The translations under genes were made by a program, and so were the position numbers. A DNA stretch of 34,400 nucleotides, from assembly GCA_019636945.1 (NCBI GenBank), contig JAHBWO010000031.1, forward strand, positions 1-34,400. The letters are read 5' to 3'. The stretch is from Nitrospira sp. (GTDB lineage Bacteria; Nitrospirota; Nitrospiria; Nitrospirales; Nitrospiraceae). This document shows, piece after piece, positions 6,440-14,719 of this stretch. The first letter of the stretch is position 1. Every line of letters begins with the position of its first letter. A model generated the notes under the pieces. It saw only the letters and a program-made list of their open reading frames with translations. It searched no databases and had not been told where the DNA came from.

Positions 6440-7843
6440 TCAGCTCCAATGTCGAATATCGACGAAGTGCCCTTCGATAGCCGCCGCCACGGCCATGGCA
6501 GGGGAGACCAAGTGGGTTCTCCCGCCCGCGCCTTGACGTCCCTCGAAGTTGCGATTGCTTGTGGATGCACAACGTTCTCCTGGTTGCAGGACGTCCGCAT
6601 TCATCGCCAGGCACATGCTGCACCCTGCCTCTCTCCATTCAAATCCCGCATCACGAAACACGCGATCAAGTCCCTCCGCCTCGGCCTGTTGTTTGACGAG
6701 CCCGGACCCTGGGACCACCATGGCGTGCACGGATGTCGCCACCTTTCGACCTTTGGCCAGGCTGGCTGCCAACCGTAAGTCTTCAATACGCGAGTTGGTG
6801 CATGACCCAATGAAGACCTTGTCGATCTTGATCTCGGTGATCGGCGTATTGGGAGACAACCCCATGTAGTTCAATGCGCGTTCCGTTGCACTCTTGGTTT
6901 TAGCATCCACGATCGTTTGAGGGTCCGGAACCCTTTGGTCCACACCCAACACCATTCCGGGACTCGTTCCCCAGCTGACCTGAGGTGCGATTTCTTCCGC
7001 CCGCAGCGTTACGACGGCATCGTAGATGGCATCCGGATCGGTCTTCAGAGACTGCCAGGCCCGCATAGCCCGCTCGAATAAGTCTCCAGTTGGAGTCAGT
7101 GGACGTCCCTTTACATAGGCGATCGTCTTGTCATCGGGAGCTACCAGTCCAGCGCGGGCTCCTCCCTCGATCGACATGTTGCAGAGGGTCATGCGCCCCT
7201 CCATGCTCAGCGCGCGAATCGCTGACCCTGTGTATTCGATGACATACCCGGTGCCACCGGCTGTTCCAATCTTCCCGATAATCGCCAGAATAATGTCCTT
7301 GGCCGAACAGCGATCAGAAAGGGACCCTTCAACCCGGACTTCCATCGTTTTGGGCCGCTTCTGCACCAAGCACTGCGTGGCGAGGACATGCTCGACTTCG
7401 CTGGTCCCGATGCCGAATGCCAATGCCCCGAAGGCTCCATGGGTGGATGTATGAGAATCCCCGCATACGATGGTCGTTCCTGGAAGCGTGAATCCTTGTT
7501 CGGGGCCGATGACATGAACCACGCCTTGTCGGACGTCATCCATGCCGAAGTAGGTAATGCCGAAGTCACGGCAGTTTTCTTCAAGGGTTTGAATCTGTTT
7601 CGCGCTGATGTGATCGGCAATCGGCAGTTTCCTGTCGGTCGTGGGAACATTGTGATCCGGTACTGCGAGTGTGGCGGCGGGACGGCGTGGGCGCCGGCTG
7701 GCAAGCTTCAACCCCTCAAAGGCCTGCGGCGACGTGACTTCATGCACGAGTTGCCGGTCGATGTACAGAAGGGTGGTCCCATCCGGTTCCTCTCGAACAA
7801 CATGCGACTCCCAAATTTTGTCGAACAGTGTCTTGCCCGCCAT
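6440..7843 (-). CDS. leuC: 3-isopropylmalate dehydratase large subunit
   Basis: A 467-residue aconitase-family subunit carrying the [4Fe-4S] cluster. Cluster Cys are at 348 (GSCTNSR), 408 and 411 (GCSMC). Substrate and active-site blocks include [20 protein letters not shown] and [12 protein letters not shown]. It catalyses the dehydration/rehydration step of leucine synthesis with LeuD. The frame is open to 7876, but the ATG at 7843 has AGGAG seven bases upstream and gives the family start [16 protein letters not shown]. It is the first gene of a leuC-leuD-membrane-protein operon on the minus strand. Confidence 0.95.
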   Translation of the reverse strand: MAGKTLFDKIWESHVVREEPDGTTLLYIDRQLVHEVTSPQAFEGLKLASRRPRRPAATLAVPDHNVPTTDRKLPIADHISAKQIQTLEENCRDFGITYFGMDDVRQGVVHVIGPEQGFTLPGTTIVCGDSHTSTHGAFGALAFGIGTSEVEHVLATQCLVQKRPKTMEVRVEGSLSDRCSAKDIILAIIGKIGTAGGTGYVIEYTGSAIRALSMEGRMTLCNMSIEGGARAGLVAPDDKTIAYVKGRPLTPTGDLFERAMRAWQSLKTDPDAIYDAVVTLRAEEIAPQVSWGTSPGMVLGVDQRVPDPQTIVDAKTKSATERALNYMGLSPNTPITEIKIDKVFIGSCTNSRIEDLRLAASLAKGRKVATSVHAMVVPGSGLVKQQAEAEGLDRVFRDAGFEWREAGCSMCLAMNADVLQPGERCASTSNRNFEGRQGAGGRTHLVSPAMAVAAAIEGHFVDIRHWS

Positions 7844-7874
7844 CAGTGCTCCTGCTTTTGTAAAGTGAGGCCCC

Positions 7875-7905
7875 ATTATACAGAGAAGGCCTATGGTGTT
7901 GACAA
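7875..7905 (-). promoter_or_regulatory. Candidate leuCD promoter
   Basis: On the minus strand: TTGTCA (7905-7900), a 19-bp spacer, then a perfect TATAAT (7880-7875), about 30 bp before the leuC ATG. The long spacer weakens the -35. The site overlaps the first codons of the divergent MEKHLA gene if that gene starts at 7893. Confidence 0.5.
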
Positions 7906-8432
7906 GGTGTCTCTACCGCTTGCCCTTCACCGCATGTCGTGATACCACCACCCCCGTGAAGGATGCACCGTGGAACGACCCACGCATTGTGGAATGGAGT
8001 CAGCTGTTGCTGGACAGCTATCGCCATTGGCTAGGAAACGAATTGATCGAGCGGACCGGAGATGCCATGGAGCAAGCTCGGAGATTGTTTGAAGTCTCAT
8101 TTGTGGTGGTGTCGCATGGTGCCGAGCCCGATCCGGTTTTGAACTATGGCAATCAAGTGGCGCTGGACTTGTGGGAGGTCTCCTGGGAGCAATTCACCGC
8201 AACTCCCTCGCGGCTGACAGCAGAAGCCGATAACCGGGCAGAACGGGAGCGGATGTTGGCGCAGGCGCGAGTCCAAGGCTTCTATGACGGCTATAACGGA
8301 GTGCGGATTTCTTCCACGGGCCGTCGGTTTCTGGTTGAGAAGGCCGTAATCTGGACGGTGGTCGATGTGGCTGAGCGTCCGCTTGGTCAGGCAGCGACGT
8401 TTTCAGCATGGAAACATGCGGTCGGATCGTGA
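7893..8432 (+). CDS. MEKHLA-domain protein
   Basis: A 179-residue protein dominated by a MEKHLA domain, a PAS-like fold named from plant HD-ZIP III proteins and also found in bacteria. Conserved blocks: [23 protein letters not shown] (about residues 66-88), [22 protein letters not shown], and [19 protein letters not shown] followed by GQAATFS. It is probably a cytoplasmic sensor or ligand-binding protein; the ligand is unknown. The ATG at 7893 has GAAGG very close to it. A GTG at 7956 (then [17 protein letters not shown]) would fit the domain edge better but has no ribosome binding site. Divergent from leuC. Confidence 0.75.
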   Translation: MVLTRCLYRLPFTACRDTTTPVKDAPWNDPRIVEWSQLLLDSYRHWLGNELIERTGDAMEQARRLFEVSFVVVSHGAEPDPVLNYGNQVALDLWEVSWEQFTATPSRLTAEADNRAERERMLAQARVQGFYDGYNGVRISSTGRRFLVEKAVIWTVVDVAERPLGQAATFSAWKHAVGS

Positions 8433-8549
8433 CGAGCTATTCCTCTCCCACCGATCTCGTTGGAAGGGAATCAGCAACCTGGGCATTGTAGGAATTGACG
8501 AGCTGTGTTGGCGAGCAGATCTTGAACGATAGACGAAAAGCCTGGAAGG

Positions 8550-9164
8550 TCAGGTCCACAGTTCGAGCGGACCGTGGGTGGCGATGCTATGGAGCAGGTC
8601 TTGTGTCGAAAGAATACCGACGAGACGACGGTTCTGATCGAGAATCGGAACCGCATGGATCCGTTCCTCCAGCATGACTCGGGCAATTTCACGGATCTCT
8701 GTTGTAGGAGTTGCCGAGATCACTCGCGGGGTCATGATCGCGGCAGCGTGCTTGTGGGAAGCTTGTTGCGTATCGTCCGATGTGATCAATTCCGGCACAT
8801 GCCGGAGGAGATCGTGATACGAGAGCATCCCCACGAGCGTGCCATGTACCGATGTGATGGGGAGGTGGTGGAATCCTTTGTGAGACATGATCGTCCAGGC
8901 ATCGACTAGCCGACTGTCAGATGGAAGCGAGAGCACCGGTGTCGTCATCAAGTCTCGGGCCAGGACTGCCGGCGTGGGATGTGATCGATCAGGCCCCTGT
9001 TGTTGGTAGGCCGTCTGTGCAACCAAGGCGGGGTGATCCAAAGTCGATGACGATTGGCCATGCTGCTCCCGATCTGCCACAGCCTCCGTGCGGTTGTATC
9101 GTGGGGTCACGAGCTTTGCCGGATAGACTTCCGCAACCCCGTTGACCGCCACAATAATGGGCAT
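8550..9164 (-). CDS. Two-CBS-domain protein
   Basis: A 204-residue protein with a variable N-terminus (1-70) and a tandem CBS pair. CBS1 runs over about 75-130 (DLMTTPVLSLPSDSRLVDAW ... HHLPITSVHGTLVGMLSYHDLL); CBS2 over about 148-200 (IMTPRVISATPTTEIREIAR ... HAVPILDQNRRLVGILSTQDLL). Such Bateman modules bind adenine nucleotides or similar ligands and often regulate partner proteins; no catalytic domain is attached here. The ATG at 9164 has AAGGAG at the proper distance, so the longer open frame to 9356 is not used. Cytoplasmic. Probably monocistronic, convergent with the MEKHLA gene. Confidence 0.85.
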   Translation of the reverse strand: MPIIVAVNGVAEVYPAKLVTPRYNRTEAVADREQHGQSSSTLDHPALVAQTAYQQQGPDRSHPTPAVLARDLMTTPVLSLPSDSRLVDAWTIMSHKGFHHLPITSVHGTLVGMLSYHDLLRHVPELITSDDTQQASHKHAAAIMTPRVISATPTTEIREIARVMLEERIHAVPILDQNRRLVGILSTQDLLHSIATHGPLELWT

Positions 9165-9584
9165 GCTGTCGCTCCTTAGCTGTTGTATCGGCAACTTGAT
9201 GAAATACTTAAGCGAGCAAGAGGGGTCATTTGATCTCTCGCGCTGAGCCTGGCTGTGGTTTGGGACCAGAATGAGATCCTTCGGCCGAGCCTGGACTGCC
9301 GATATCCATAAGCACGCGTGAACAGCACAGCCACAATGTTGTGTCTTGGATGGCAAGTTCTCCTTCCGATGGCGCCCTCTCAGCTTGGTTGCTTCCGTTT
9401 TCGCCCCTATGCTATAAGAGCCTCCATATCATTTGGAATTTCTCGAGTATTGATAGTTGGTTCAACGACAGAAGAAGGGTGTACAGTACCAAACACCTGC
9501 ATGTCCTCCAGAGTGTGGCATCAAACAGACTAAGTCACGAGCTTCTATATTCATCTCTTCTTTATCTCGCTAAGGGGGGTAGTT
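9165..9584. other. Intergenic region upstream of the CBS and cupredoxin genes
   Basis: No gene is supported here. It holds the 5' regions of two divergent genes, including a promoter candidate at 9389-9418. The short open frames in it lack family features and ribosome binding sites. Confidence 0.5.
9389..9418 (+). promoter_or_regulatory. Candidate extended -10 promoter, cupredoxin gene
   Basis: TTGCTT (9389-9394), an 18-bp spacer, and TATAAG (9413-9418) preceded by TG at 9410-9411 (extended -10 element). It would give a leader of about 160 nt before the ATG at 9585. Confidence 0.4.
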
Positions 9585-10061
9585 ATGGGCAAGTCATTGT
9601 TGGTGGGCTTTCTCGGCCTTGGGATGGTATTGGCCGGCACATCGAATTTGTATGCACTTCAGGCGGGCGGTGTCGAAACCGGTGATCTGGAAACCGGCTC
9701 CGTCGTCGGGCAGCCGTTCAAAGAACTCACTGTCGATGCTTCGTTCTTCGCACTCGAAATTGGAGACACGAAGGTCTGGTATCCTCCCGTGACCGTCATC
9801 GATTTTAAGACGCGTCCAGGTGCCCCGGTTCTCTTAAAGGTGACGAACAAGGCAACGGCTGAACATGGATTCCAGCTCACTGCGGCAGTGAATCAATCGG
9901 CACCGACTGTCTTGCATACCAAGATTGTGCTCAAACCAGGCGAAACCCAGTATATCGGTATTCCCACCAGTGACTTGTTTTATGCTGCAGGGAACGTATT
10001 GGAGTATCGGTGTCATCTGCATCCAGGACATGTCGGCGGCAAGTTGCTCATGTTGAAATAG
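9585..10061 (+). CDS. Exported cupredoxin-like copper protein
   Basis: A 158-residue protein. Residues 1-27 form a Sec signal peptide with likely cleavage after ALQA. The mature part is a single beta-sandwich with cupredoxin features: His94 in EHGF, then Cys143, His144, His146, His149 (YRCHLHPGHVGGK) and Met156. The His...Cys-His...Met order resembles type 1 copper sites, but the C-terminal His cluster is richer than in plastocyanin. It probably works in the periplasm in electron transfer or copper handling. The ATG has AGGGGGG about seven bases upstream. Flanked by its own terminator; monocistronic. Confidence 0.8.
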   Translation: MGKSLLVGFLGLGMVLAGTSNLYALQAGGVETGDLETGSVVGQPFKELTVDASFFALEIGDTKVWYPPVTVIDFKTRPGAPVLLKVTNKATAEHGFQLTAAVNQSAPTVLHTKIVLKPGETQYIGIPTSDLFYAAGNVLEYRCHLHPGHVGGKLLMLK

Positions 10062-10100
10062 TCGAGGGCAACGAAGAAAGAAAATCTCATCGCAGATTCA

Positions 10101-10139
10101 CGGCCTCAAGGAAATTTTCCTTGAGGCCGTTGTGTTTTT
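10101..10139 (+). terminator. Rho-independent terminator, cupredoxin gene
   Basis: Perfect 14-bp inverted repeat (CGGCCTCAAGGAAA / TTTCCTTGAGGCCG, 10101-10129) followed by TTGTGTTTTT, 40 bp after the stop at 10061. Confidence 0.85.
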
Positions 10140-10180
10140 CGGCGGTTTAAAAAGATAATCTTGAAGTGTCCGGGCCTCAC

Positions 10181-10225
10181 AAAAAGCAGAAGGCCTTGGT
10201 TCTCTTGAGAACCAAGGCCTTCTGC
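10181..10225 (-). terminator. Rho-independent terminator, ferredoxin gene
   Basis: Perfect 19-bp inverted repeat (10186-10204 with 10207-10225, loop of 2). On the minus strand it is followed by TTTTT (10185-10181). It lies 22 bp after the ferredoxin stop. Confidence 0.85.
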
Positions 10226-10247
10226 AACAACAAGAGCAGCCGTTGAC

Positions 10248-10703
<456 letters not shown>

Positions 10704-10823
10704 CTATTCTGTGCTTCTTTTCCAAGTCAACGGAACGAGTTCCGGTCAGAAGGCCTAGGGCAGTTCTACGCATGGGTCGTTGGGCCCAGCATGTGAAAAA
10801 ATAAAGTCGGTACGTTTCTCCAA

Positions 10824-11324
10824 ATGTCCGGTAATCAGAACCAAGCGAGTGATCGAGAACAGAAAAAGAAGCGGATCATCATGATGATCCTGCTGGCGCT
10901 ACTATTGATGAGCGCCTCGGTGTTTCTCGTTGAACGCAAAGAGTCAAGTGTGATTGTGGTGACGTTTCCCAGTGGCGTCGAATTGGAGGCCGAGGTCGCC
11001 GATACCCCTGAGAAGCTCCTCTTCGGACTTGCCTTTCGCGAGGCCCTACCGGCGAACGGGGGCATGTTGTACATCTTTGAAGAAAATGGTCTTCATCGGG
11101 TCACGACGCGGGAGTACCGATTTCCTATCGACGTGCTGTGGGTTGATGAGAGTCATCATGTTGTGCATCTGCTCGAGCAGGCGGAACCCTGCGCCAAAGA
11201 TCCATGTCCGCTGTTTGGGCCGCCACCCGAAGCGGCTCGCTATGTGATACAGGCGGAATCTGGGTTCATCAAGAAATCAGGCGTGGCCAAGAACGACGAA
11301 CTCAAATATGCCCTTCGCCTATAG
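10824..11324 (+). CDS. Membrane-anchored DUF192 protein
   Basis: A 166-residue protein. It has a basic N-terminus (REQKKKR), one membrane segment at about 18-36 (IIMMILLALLLMSASVFLV), then a DUF192 domain: VELEAEVADTPEKLLFGLAFR, GMLYIFEENG, FPIDVLWVDESHHVVHL and the C-terminal YVIQAESGFIKKSGV. DUF192 proteins are small, mostly exported, and of unknown function. The ATG at 10824 has no clear ribosome binding site; ATGs at 10881/10884, at the start of the membrane span, are alternatives. It is the first of four tightly spaced plus-strand genes. Confidence 0.8.
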   Translation: MSGNQNQASDREQKKKRIIMMILLALLLMSASVFLVERKESSVIVVTFPSGVELEAEVADTPEKLLFGLAFREALPANGGMLYIFEENGLHRVTTREYRFPIDVLWVDESHHVVHLLEQAEPCAKDPCPLFGPPPEAARYVIQAESGFIKKSGVAKNDELKYALRL

Positions 11325-11351
11325 GCCTTGCGGCACACCAAGGGGATACAT

Positions 11352-11672
11352 ATGATGGATGCGTTTCAAAAGGTCGGTCAAGTTGAAGACGTACCTCCGG
11401 GACAGTCGAAGATCGTTAAAGTCAATGATCGACCGATCGCCCTGTTCAACATCGACGGGAAGTTTTATGCCATTCACAATAGCTGCCCTCACGAAGGGGG
11501 GCCTCTTATTGAAGGCCGACTCAAGGGCTACGTCATTGCCTGTCCGTGGCACGACCTTGCGTTCGACATCCGAAACGGACAAGGGACGGATGGGGGTGGG
11601 TATTGCGTAGGAAGTTACGAGGTGCGAGTGGACGGAACCGAGATCATGATCGGTCCGCGAAGGAAATCATGA
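11352..11672 (+). CDS. Rieske [2Fe-2S] ferredoxin
   Basis: A 106-residue soluble Rieske protein. Cluster ligands: Cys45 and His47 in CPHEGG, Cys64 and His67 in CPWHD. The spacing and the absence of membrane segments match NirD-like or dioxygenase-type Rieske ferredoxins rather than cytochrome bc1 subunits. It probably shuttles electrons to an unidentified oxygenase or reductase. The tandem ATGs at 11352/11355 follow AAGGGG; the frame is open to a TTG at 11328. It lies 27 bp after the DUF192 gene, probably in one transcript. Confidence 0.85.
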   Translation: MMDAFQKVGQVEDVPPGQSKIVKVNDRPIALFNIDGKFYAIHNSCPHEGGPLIEGRLKGYVIACPWHDLAFDIRNGQGTDGGGYCVGSYEVRVDGTEIMIGPRRKS

Positions 11673-11724
11673 ACACATCCAAGAGCACGTGCGTAACCGT
11701 GGAGAACGTGCAGAGGATACTGAT

Positions 11725-12063
11725 GTGAATAGAGTTGCTGCCGAACCTGTGTCGATCTGTGAGGCCGGGGATTCCCGCAAAGTCGTGGTTGATCAACCCT
11801 TTGTTCTTCAATTGTGGGAAGATCGGACGAGAGGTGAACAGTGGGTCGCGTCCTATGATACCAAGGGGCTTGCTCTACTCGGCGACGACTTTCTCCGCAT
11901 CGCCAGTAATAACGCGGTCGACAACGGACAGCGAATCTTTGAGTTTAAGGCGGTGCAGCCGGGTGTCTACCACGTCGTATTCGAAAAACGCATGGGGTGG
12001 AAATTCACCTCGGAAGATCGCCGGATCTTCACGATAGAGGCGCAGCCACCCGCTGGGAATTGA
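11725..12063 (+). CDS. Chagasin/I42-like protease inhibitor domain protein
   Basis: About 112 residues forming one beta-sandwich. The C-terminal pattern GQRIFEFKAVQPGVYHVVFE followed by KRMGW resembles the chagasin (peptidase inhibitor I42) family, which blocks papain-like cysteine proteases. The usual NPTTGY loop is not recognisable: the region GEQWVASYDTKGLALLGDDF stands in its place. No signal peptide is seen, so the protein would stay in the cytoplasm unless the start is wrong. The GTG at 11725 with AGAGG upstream is preferred; a GTG at 11689 is possible. It lies between the Rieske and aminotransferase genes with short gaps. The family call is tentative. Confidence 0.5.
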   Translation: MNRVAAEPVSICEAGDSRKVVVDQPFVLQLWEDRTRGEQWVASYDTKGLALLGDDFLRIASNNAVDNGQRIFEFKAVQPGVYHVVFEKRMGWKFTSEDRRIFTIEAQPPAGN

Positions 12064-12067
12064 GTCC

Positions 12068-12907
12068 ATGCCAGACATTGCCTTTATCAATGGGTGTTTC
12101 ATTCCATGGCAAGACGCGACGGTTTCCATCGATGACCGCGGATTCCAATTCGGCGATGCGGTCTATGAAGTGATTCGAACGTATCGAGGTACTCCCTTCA
12201 AATTAGGTGCGCATCTTGACCGACTTGATCGAAGCGCAACGCAACTCTCCATTCCCCAGCCCTATACTAGAAGGCAATGGACACAATGGATTCACCAGGG
12301 ACTAAGCCTGGCTGGGTATCAGGATGCCAAGATGTACATTCAGGTGACGCGAGGAGTGGCTCCCCGTGAGCATGGCTTTCCTTCTGAGAGTCGCCCGACC
12401 GTCGTCATGACGATTCGAGCGCTCCACCCGCTCAGTCTGGAAATGCGCCACACCGGCGTAACGGCCTGTACACGCGAGGATCTACGATGGGGCCGCTGCG
12501 ACATTAAAAGCGTGAATTTACTGGCCAACGTGTTGGCTCGTGAAGAGGCCAGACGGGCGGGTGTGTTTGAAGCCATTTTTGTTCGCGACGGATTTGTCAT
12601 GGAGGGTGCGGTGAGCAACGTGATGGCCGTTCAGGGGGGGGTGCTCGTGACGGCTCCTGAAAGCCCGCGCATTCTGTCCGGAGTGACCAGGACGGTTGCA
12701 CTACAATTAGCAAGAGAGGAAGAGGTTGCCGTCGAGGAACGATTCATATCGATCGACTCCCTCTACCTCGCAGACGAGGTTTTTCTCACCGGGACCACGC
12801 TCGAAATACTCGGAGTCGTTCAGATCGATGGGAAAGTCATTGGCGCCGGTCGCCCAGGTCCGGTGACTCAGGCTTTGGCGGCTCGGTGGGCGCTACTGAC
12901 GGGCTAG
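12068..12907 (+). CDS. Class IV aminotransferase, D-amino-acid transaminase type
   Basis: A 279-residue fold-type IV PLP enzyme. The Schiff-base Lys is at 147 in RCDIKSVNLLANVLA, which resembles D-alanine aminotransferase more than IlvE. Other blocks: RGFQFGDAVYEVIRTYRG at 24-41, the PLP-binding Glu179 in FVMEGAVSNV, and LTGTTLEILGV near the C-terminus. It would interconvert D-amino acids and 2-oxo acids (D-Ala/D-Glu for peptidoglycan), or branched-chain amino acids if IlvE-like; sequence alone cannot settle the substrate. It begins 4 bp after the I42-like gene and ends the four-gene run. Confidence 0.85.
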   Translation: MPDIAFINGCFIPWQDATVSIDDRGFQFGDAVYEVIRTYRGTPFKLGAHLDRLDRSATQLSIPQPYTRRQWTQWIHQGLSLAGYQDAKMYIQVTRGVAPREHGFPSESRPTVVMTIRALHPLSLEMRHTGVTACTREDLRWGRCDIKSVNLLANVLAREEARRAGVFEAIFVRDGFVMEGAVSNVMAVQGGVLVTAPESPRILSGVTRTVALQLAREEEVAVEERFISIDSLYLADEVFLTGTTLEILGVVQIDGKVIGAGRPGPVTQALAARWALLTG

Positions 12908-12912
12908 TCCCC

Positions 12913-12941
12913 TTGCATTGCTTAGGGGTGCGTGCTATGGT
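12913..12941 (+). promoter_or_regulatory. Candidate promoter of the rimP-nusA-infB operon
   Basis: TTGCAT (12913-12918), a 17-bp spacer and TATGGT (12936-12941). The expected start of transcription is at about 12948, directly before the leader hairpin at 12953. Confidence 0.5.
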
Positions 12942-12952
12942 ACCGCCTCTGT

Positions 12953-12976
12953 AAGTGGGCGCACGCCCACTTTTTT
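12953..12976 (+). promoter_or_regulatory. rimP leader hairpin / terminator-like attenuator
   Basis: Perfect 9-bp stem AAGTGGGCG / CGCCCACTT with a CA loop, running into TTTTTT: the form of an intrinsic terminator. It sits between the D-amino-acid transaminase and rimP, but also only about 5 nt after the predicted operon start. Hairpins of this GTGGGC/GCCCAC type followed by U-tracts are known upstream of rimP in proteobacteria (rimP leader). It may end the upstream transcript, attenuate the rimP operon, or both. Confidence 0.6.
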
Positions 12977-13027
12977 GTTTGGTCACGTGTCAAAGGGACA
13001 TGAAGGTTGAGGACGCCGGGGAGTAGT

Positions 13028-13495
13028 GTGCAGCCGGTTATTGACCGATTGCATGAAGTTATTTCGCCGATTCTATGGACGCTTGGGCTTGAATTGATTG
13101 ATGTTGTCTGTGTTGGACGAGGTCCGCGGTCTGTTGTTCGTGTGTTGGTCGACAAACCGGGTGGCGTTACCATCACCGACTGTGAGCAAGCACATAAGGC
13201 TCTAGGGCCGGCACTTGATGTCGCCGATCCATTCCCTCACGCCTATACGCTTGAAGTCTCATCTCCAGGTTTGGATCGCCCGTTCCAGAGAACTCAGGAC
13301 TATCAACGGGCGATTGGGAAACAGGTGAATCTCAAGCTTCGACAGCCTCTCGAAGGTCAGTGGCGGATTACTGGAGAACTGAAGCAAGTAGACGAGACTC
13401 TCGTCGTGCTGGAGATTGGTATGCATCGAGCTCCTCAGGCGATTCAGCTCAGTCGTGAAAGCATTGCAGAAGCAAAACTGGTTGTGAAAATTTAA
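13028..13495 (+). CDS. rimP: Ribosome maturation factor RimP
   Basis: A 155-residue protein that helps assemble the 30S subunit. It has the two-domain RimP layout: N-terminal domain with LGLELIDVVCVGRGP, VVRVLVDKPGGVTITDCE and YTLEVSSPGLDRPF, then an Sm-like C-terminal domain (GKQVNLKLRQPLEGQWRITGEL). The GTG at 13028 with GGGGAG just upstream gives a normal length; a TTG at 13007 after AAGGGA is a fair alternative. It is the first gene of a conserved operon and leads to nusA after about 50 bp. Confidence 0.9.
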   Translation: MQPVIDRLHEVISPILWTLGLELIDVVCVGRGPRSVVRVLVDKPGGVTITDCEQAHKALGPALDVADPFPHAYTLEVSSPGLDRPFQRTQDYQRAIGKQVNLKLRQPLEGQWRITGELKQVDETLVVLEIGMHRAPQAIQLSRESIAEAKLVVKI

Positions 13496-13545
13496 ATACG
13501 GGGTAAGGGCGCCGTGGGTGAAAACCGGATGCAGGAGCGTGAGGC

Positions 13546-14703
13546 ATGAACCGAGAACTGATTTCAGTAATTGACGAAATCGGACGCCAAAAAGGAATCG
13601 ACAAGGCGCGCGTGATCGGAGCCATCGAATCCGCTCTGCAGACTGCCGCAAAAAAGCGTTTTGGGCAGGCTGAGAACATTCAGGTTGAGATCGATCCGAA
13701 AACCGGAGAAATTTCCGTTGTCTCTAAGAAGACGATCGTCGAAACGGTCAGCAATCCTAAAGCGGAAATTTCACTGAGTGAAGCCCGTCAATATGACAGC
13801 GAAGCCGAAGTCGGGGATGAAATCGGATCCCTGATTGAAATGAATGAATTAGGGAGAATTGCCGCCCAAACCGCCAAGCAAGTCATTTTTCAGAAGGTTC
13901 GTGAAGCGGAGTGGGAGGCGGTTCAGAAGGAATACTCCACGAGGCAAGGTGATTTGGTCACCGGTATCATCCTTGGCATGGAGCGCCGCAATTACCTGGT
14001 GGATCTCGGGAAAACGGAGGCGATTCTTCCGATACAAGAGCAGATCCCGCGTGAAACATACCGGCGTGGCGATCGTGTGAAGGCCATGCTCCTGGAAGTT
14101 CGTCGGACCCCGAAGGATGTGCAAGTGATCTTGTCGAGAAGCCATCCTCAATTTGTAGCGAAGCTCTTTGAGCTCGAAGTGCCTGAGATCATGGAGAAGA
14201 TCATCGAAATCAAGTCGGTCGTTCGGGAGCCAGGAGACCGTACCAAGATTGCTGTGACATCGCGGGAAAAAGCGGTGGACCCGGTAGGCGCTTGTGTCGG
14301 AATTAAAGGTTCTCGCGTGCAAGCGGTCGTCCGTGAGTTGCGTGGTGAAAAGATCGACATCATTACCTGGACGCAAGATCCGCGGGTATTTATCGCGGAA
14401 GCGTTGAATCCGGCCACGATCGAAAAGGTCGGTATCGACGAGGAGAAGAAGTCGGCATTGGTGGTCGCTGCCGATTCGCAACTGTCTCTGGCGATCGGTA
14501 AGAACGGCCAAAACGTCAGGCTGGCGGCGCGTTTGACGGGCTGGAAGATCGACATCATCAGTGCCACGGAGTACGAAAAGGAAAAAGTAGAACGCGATAA
14601 GGAAATCAAGGCGGCGCTGGCGGAAGAGACGGAGGCGCAGCGCTTGCAAGAAGAGGCGCGTCAAGCAGCGAGAGCGGAAGAGGCAATGAACGGATCAGAG
14701 TAG
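13546..14703 (+). CDS. nusA: Transcription termination/antitermination factor NusA
   Basis: A 385-residue protein that binds RNA polymerase and controls pausing, termination and antitermination. Domains in order: NusA N-terminal domain (about 1-125, [18 protein letters not shown]), S1 domain (about 135-200, [17 protein letters not shown]), KH1 around 248 ([18 protein letters not shown]) and KH2 around 314 ([17 protein letters not shown]). A charged Glu/Ala-rich tail follows (345-385). The acidic repeats found at the C-terminus of E. coli NusA are absent, as in many bacteria. The ATG has GGAGCGTGAGG upstream. Only 16 bp separate it from infB, with no ylxR between. Confidence 0.95.
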   Translation: MNRELISVIDEIGRQKGIDKARVIGAIESALQTAAKKRFGQAENIQVEIDPKTGEISVVSKKTIVETVSNPKAEISLSEARQYDSEAEVGDEIGSLIEMNELGRIAAQTAKQVIFQKVREAEWEAVQKEYSTRQGDLVTGIILGMERRNYLVDLGKTEAILPIQEQIPRETYRRGDRVKAMLLEVRRTPKDVQVILSRSHPQFVAKLFELEVPEIMEKIIEIKSVVREPGDRTKIAVTSREKAVDPVGACVGIKGSRVQAVVRELRGEKIDIITWTQDPRVFIAEALNPATIEKVGIDEEKKSALVVAADSQLSLAIGKNGQNVRLAARLTGWKIDIISATEYEKEKVERDKEIKAALAEETEAQRLQEEARQAARAEEAMNGSE

Positions 14704-14719
14704 GATACGGAATCGTCCG

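Noticed and set aside
6432..6638. N-terminal extension of leuD
   Set aside because: Overlaps leuC and lacks homology; the ATG at 6431 has a ribosome binding site and the family start.
9165..9356. N-terminal extension of the CBS protein
   Set aside because: The ATG at 9164 has AAGGAG; the upstream part is unlike any domain.
13849..14664. 271-codon frame antisense to nusA
   Set aside because: Mirror of NusA codon use; composition is Arg/Leu/His-rich with no family features.
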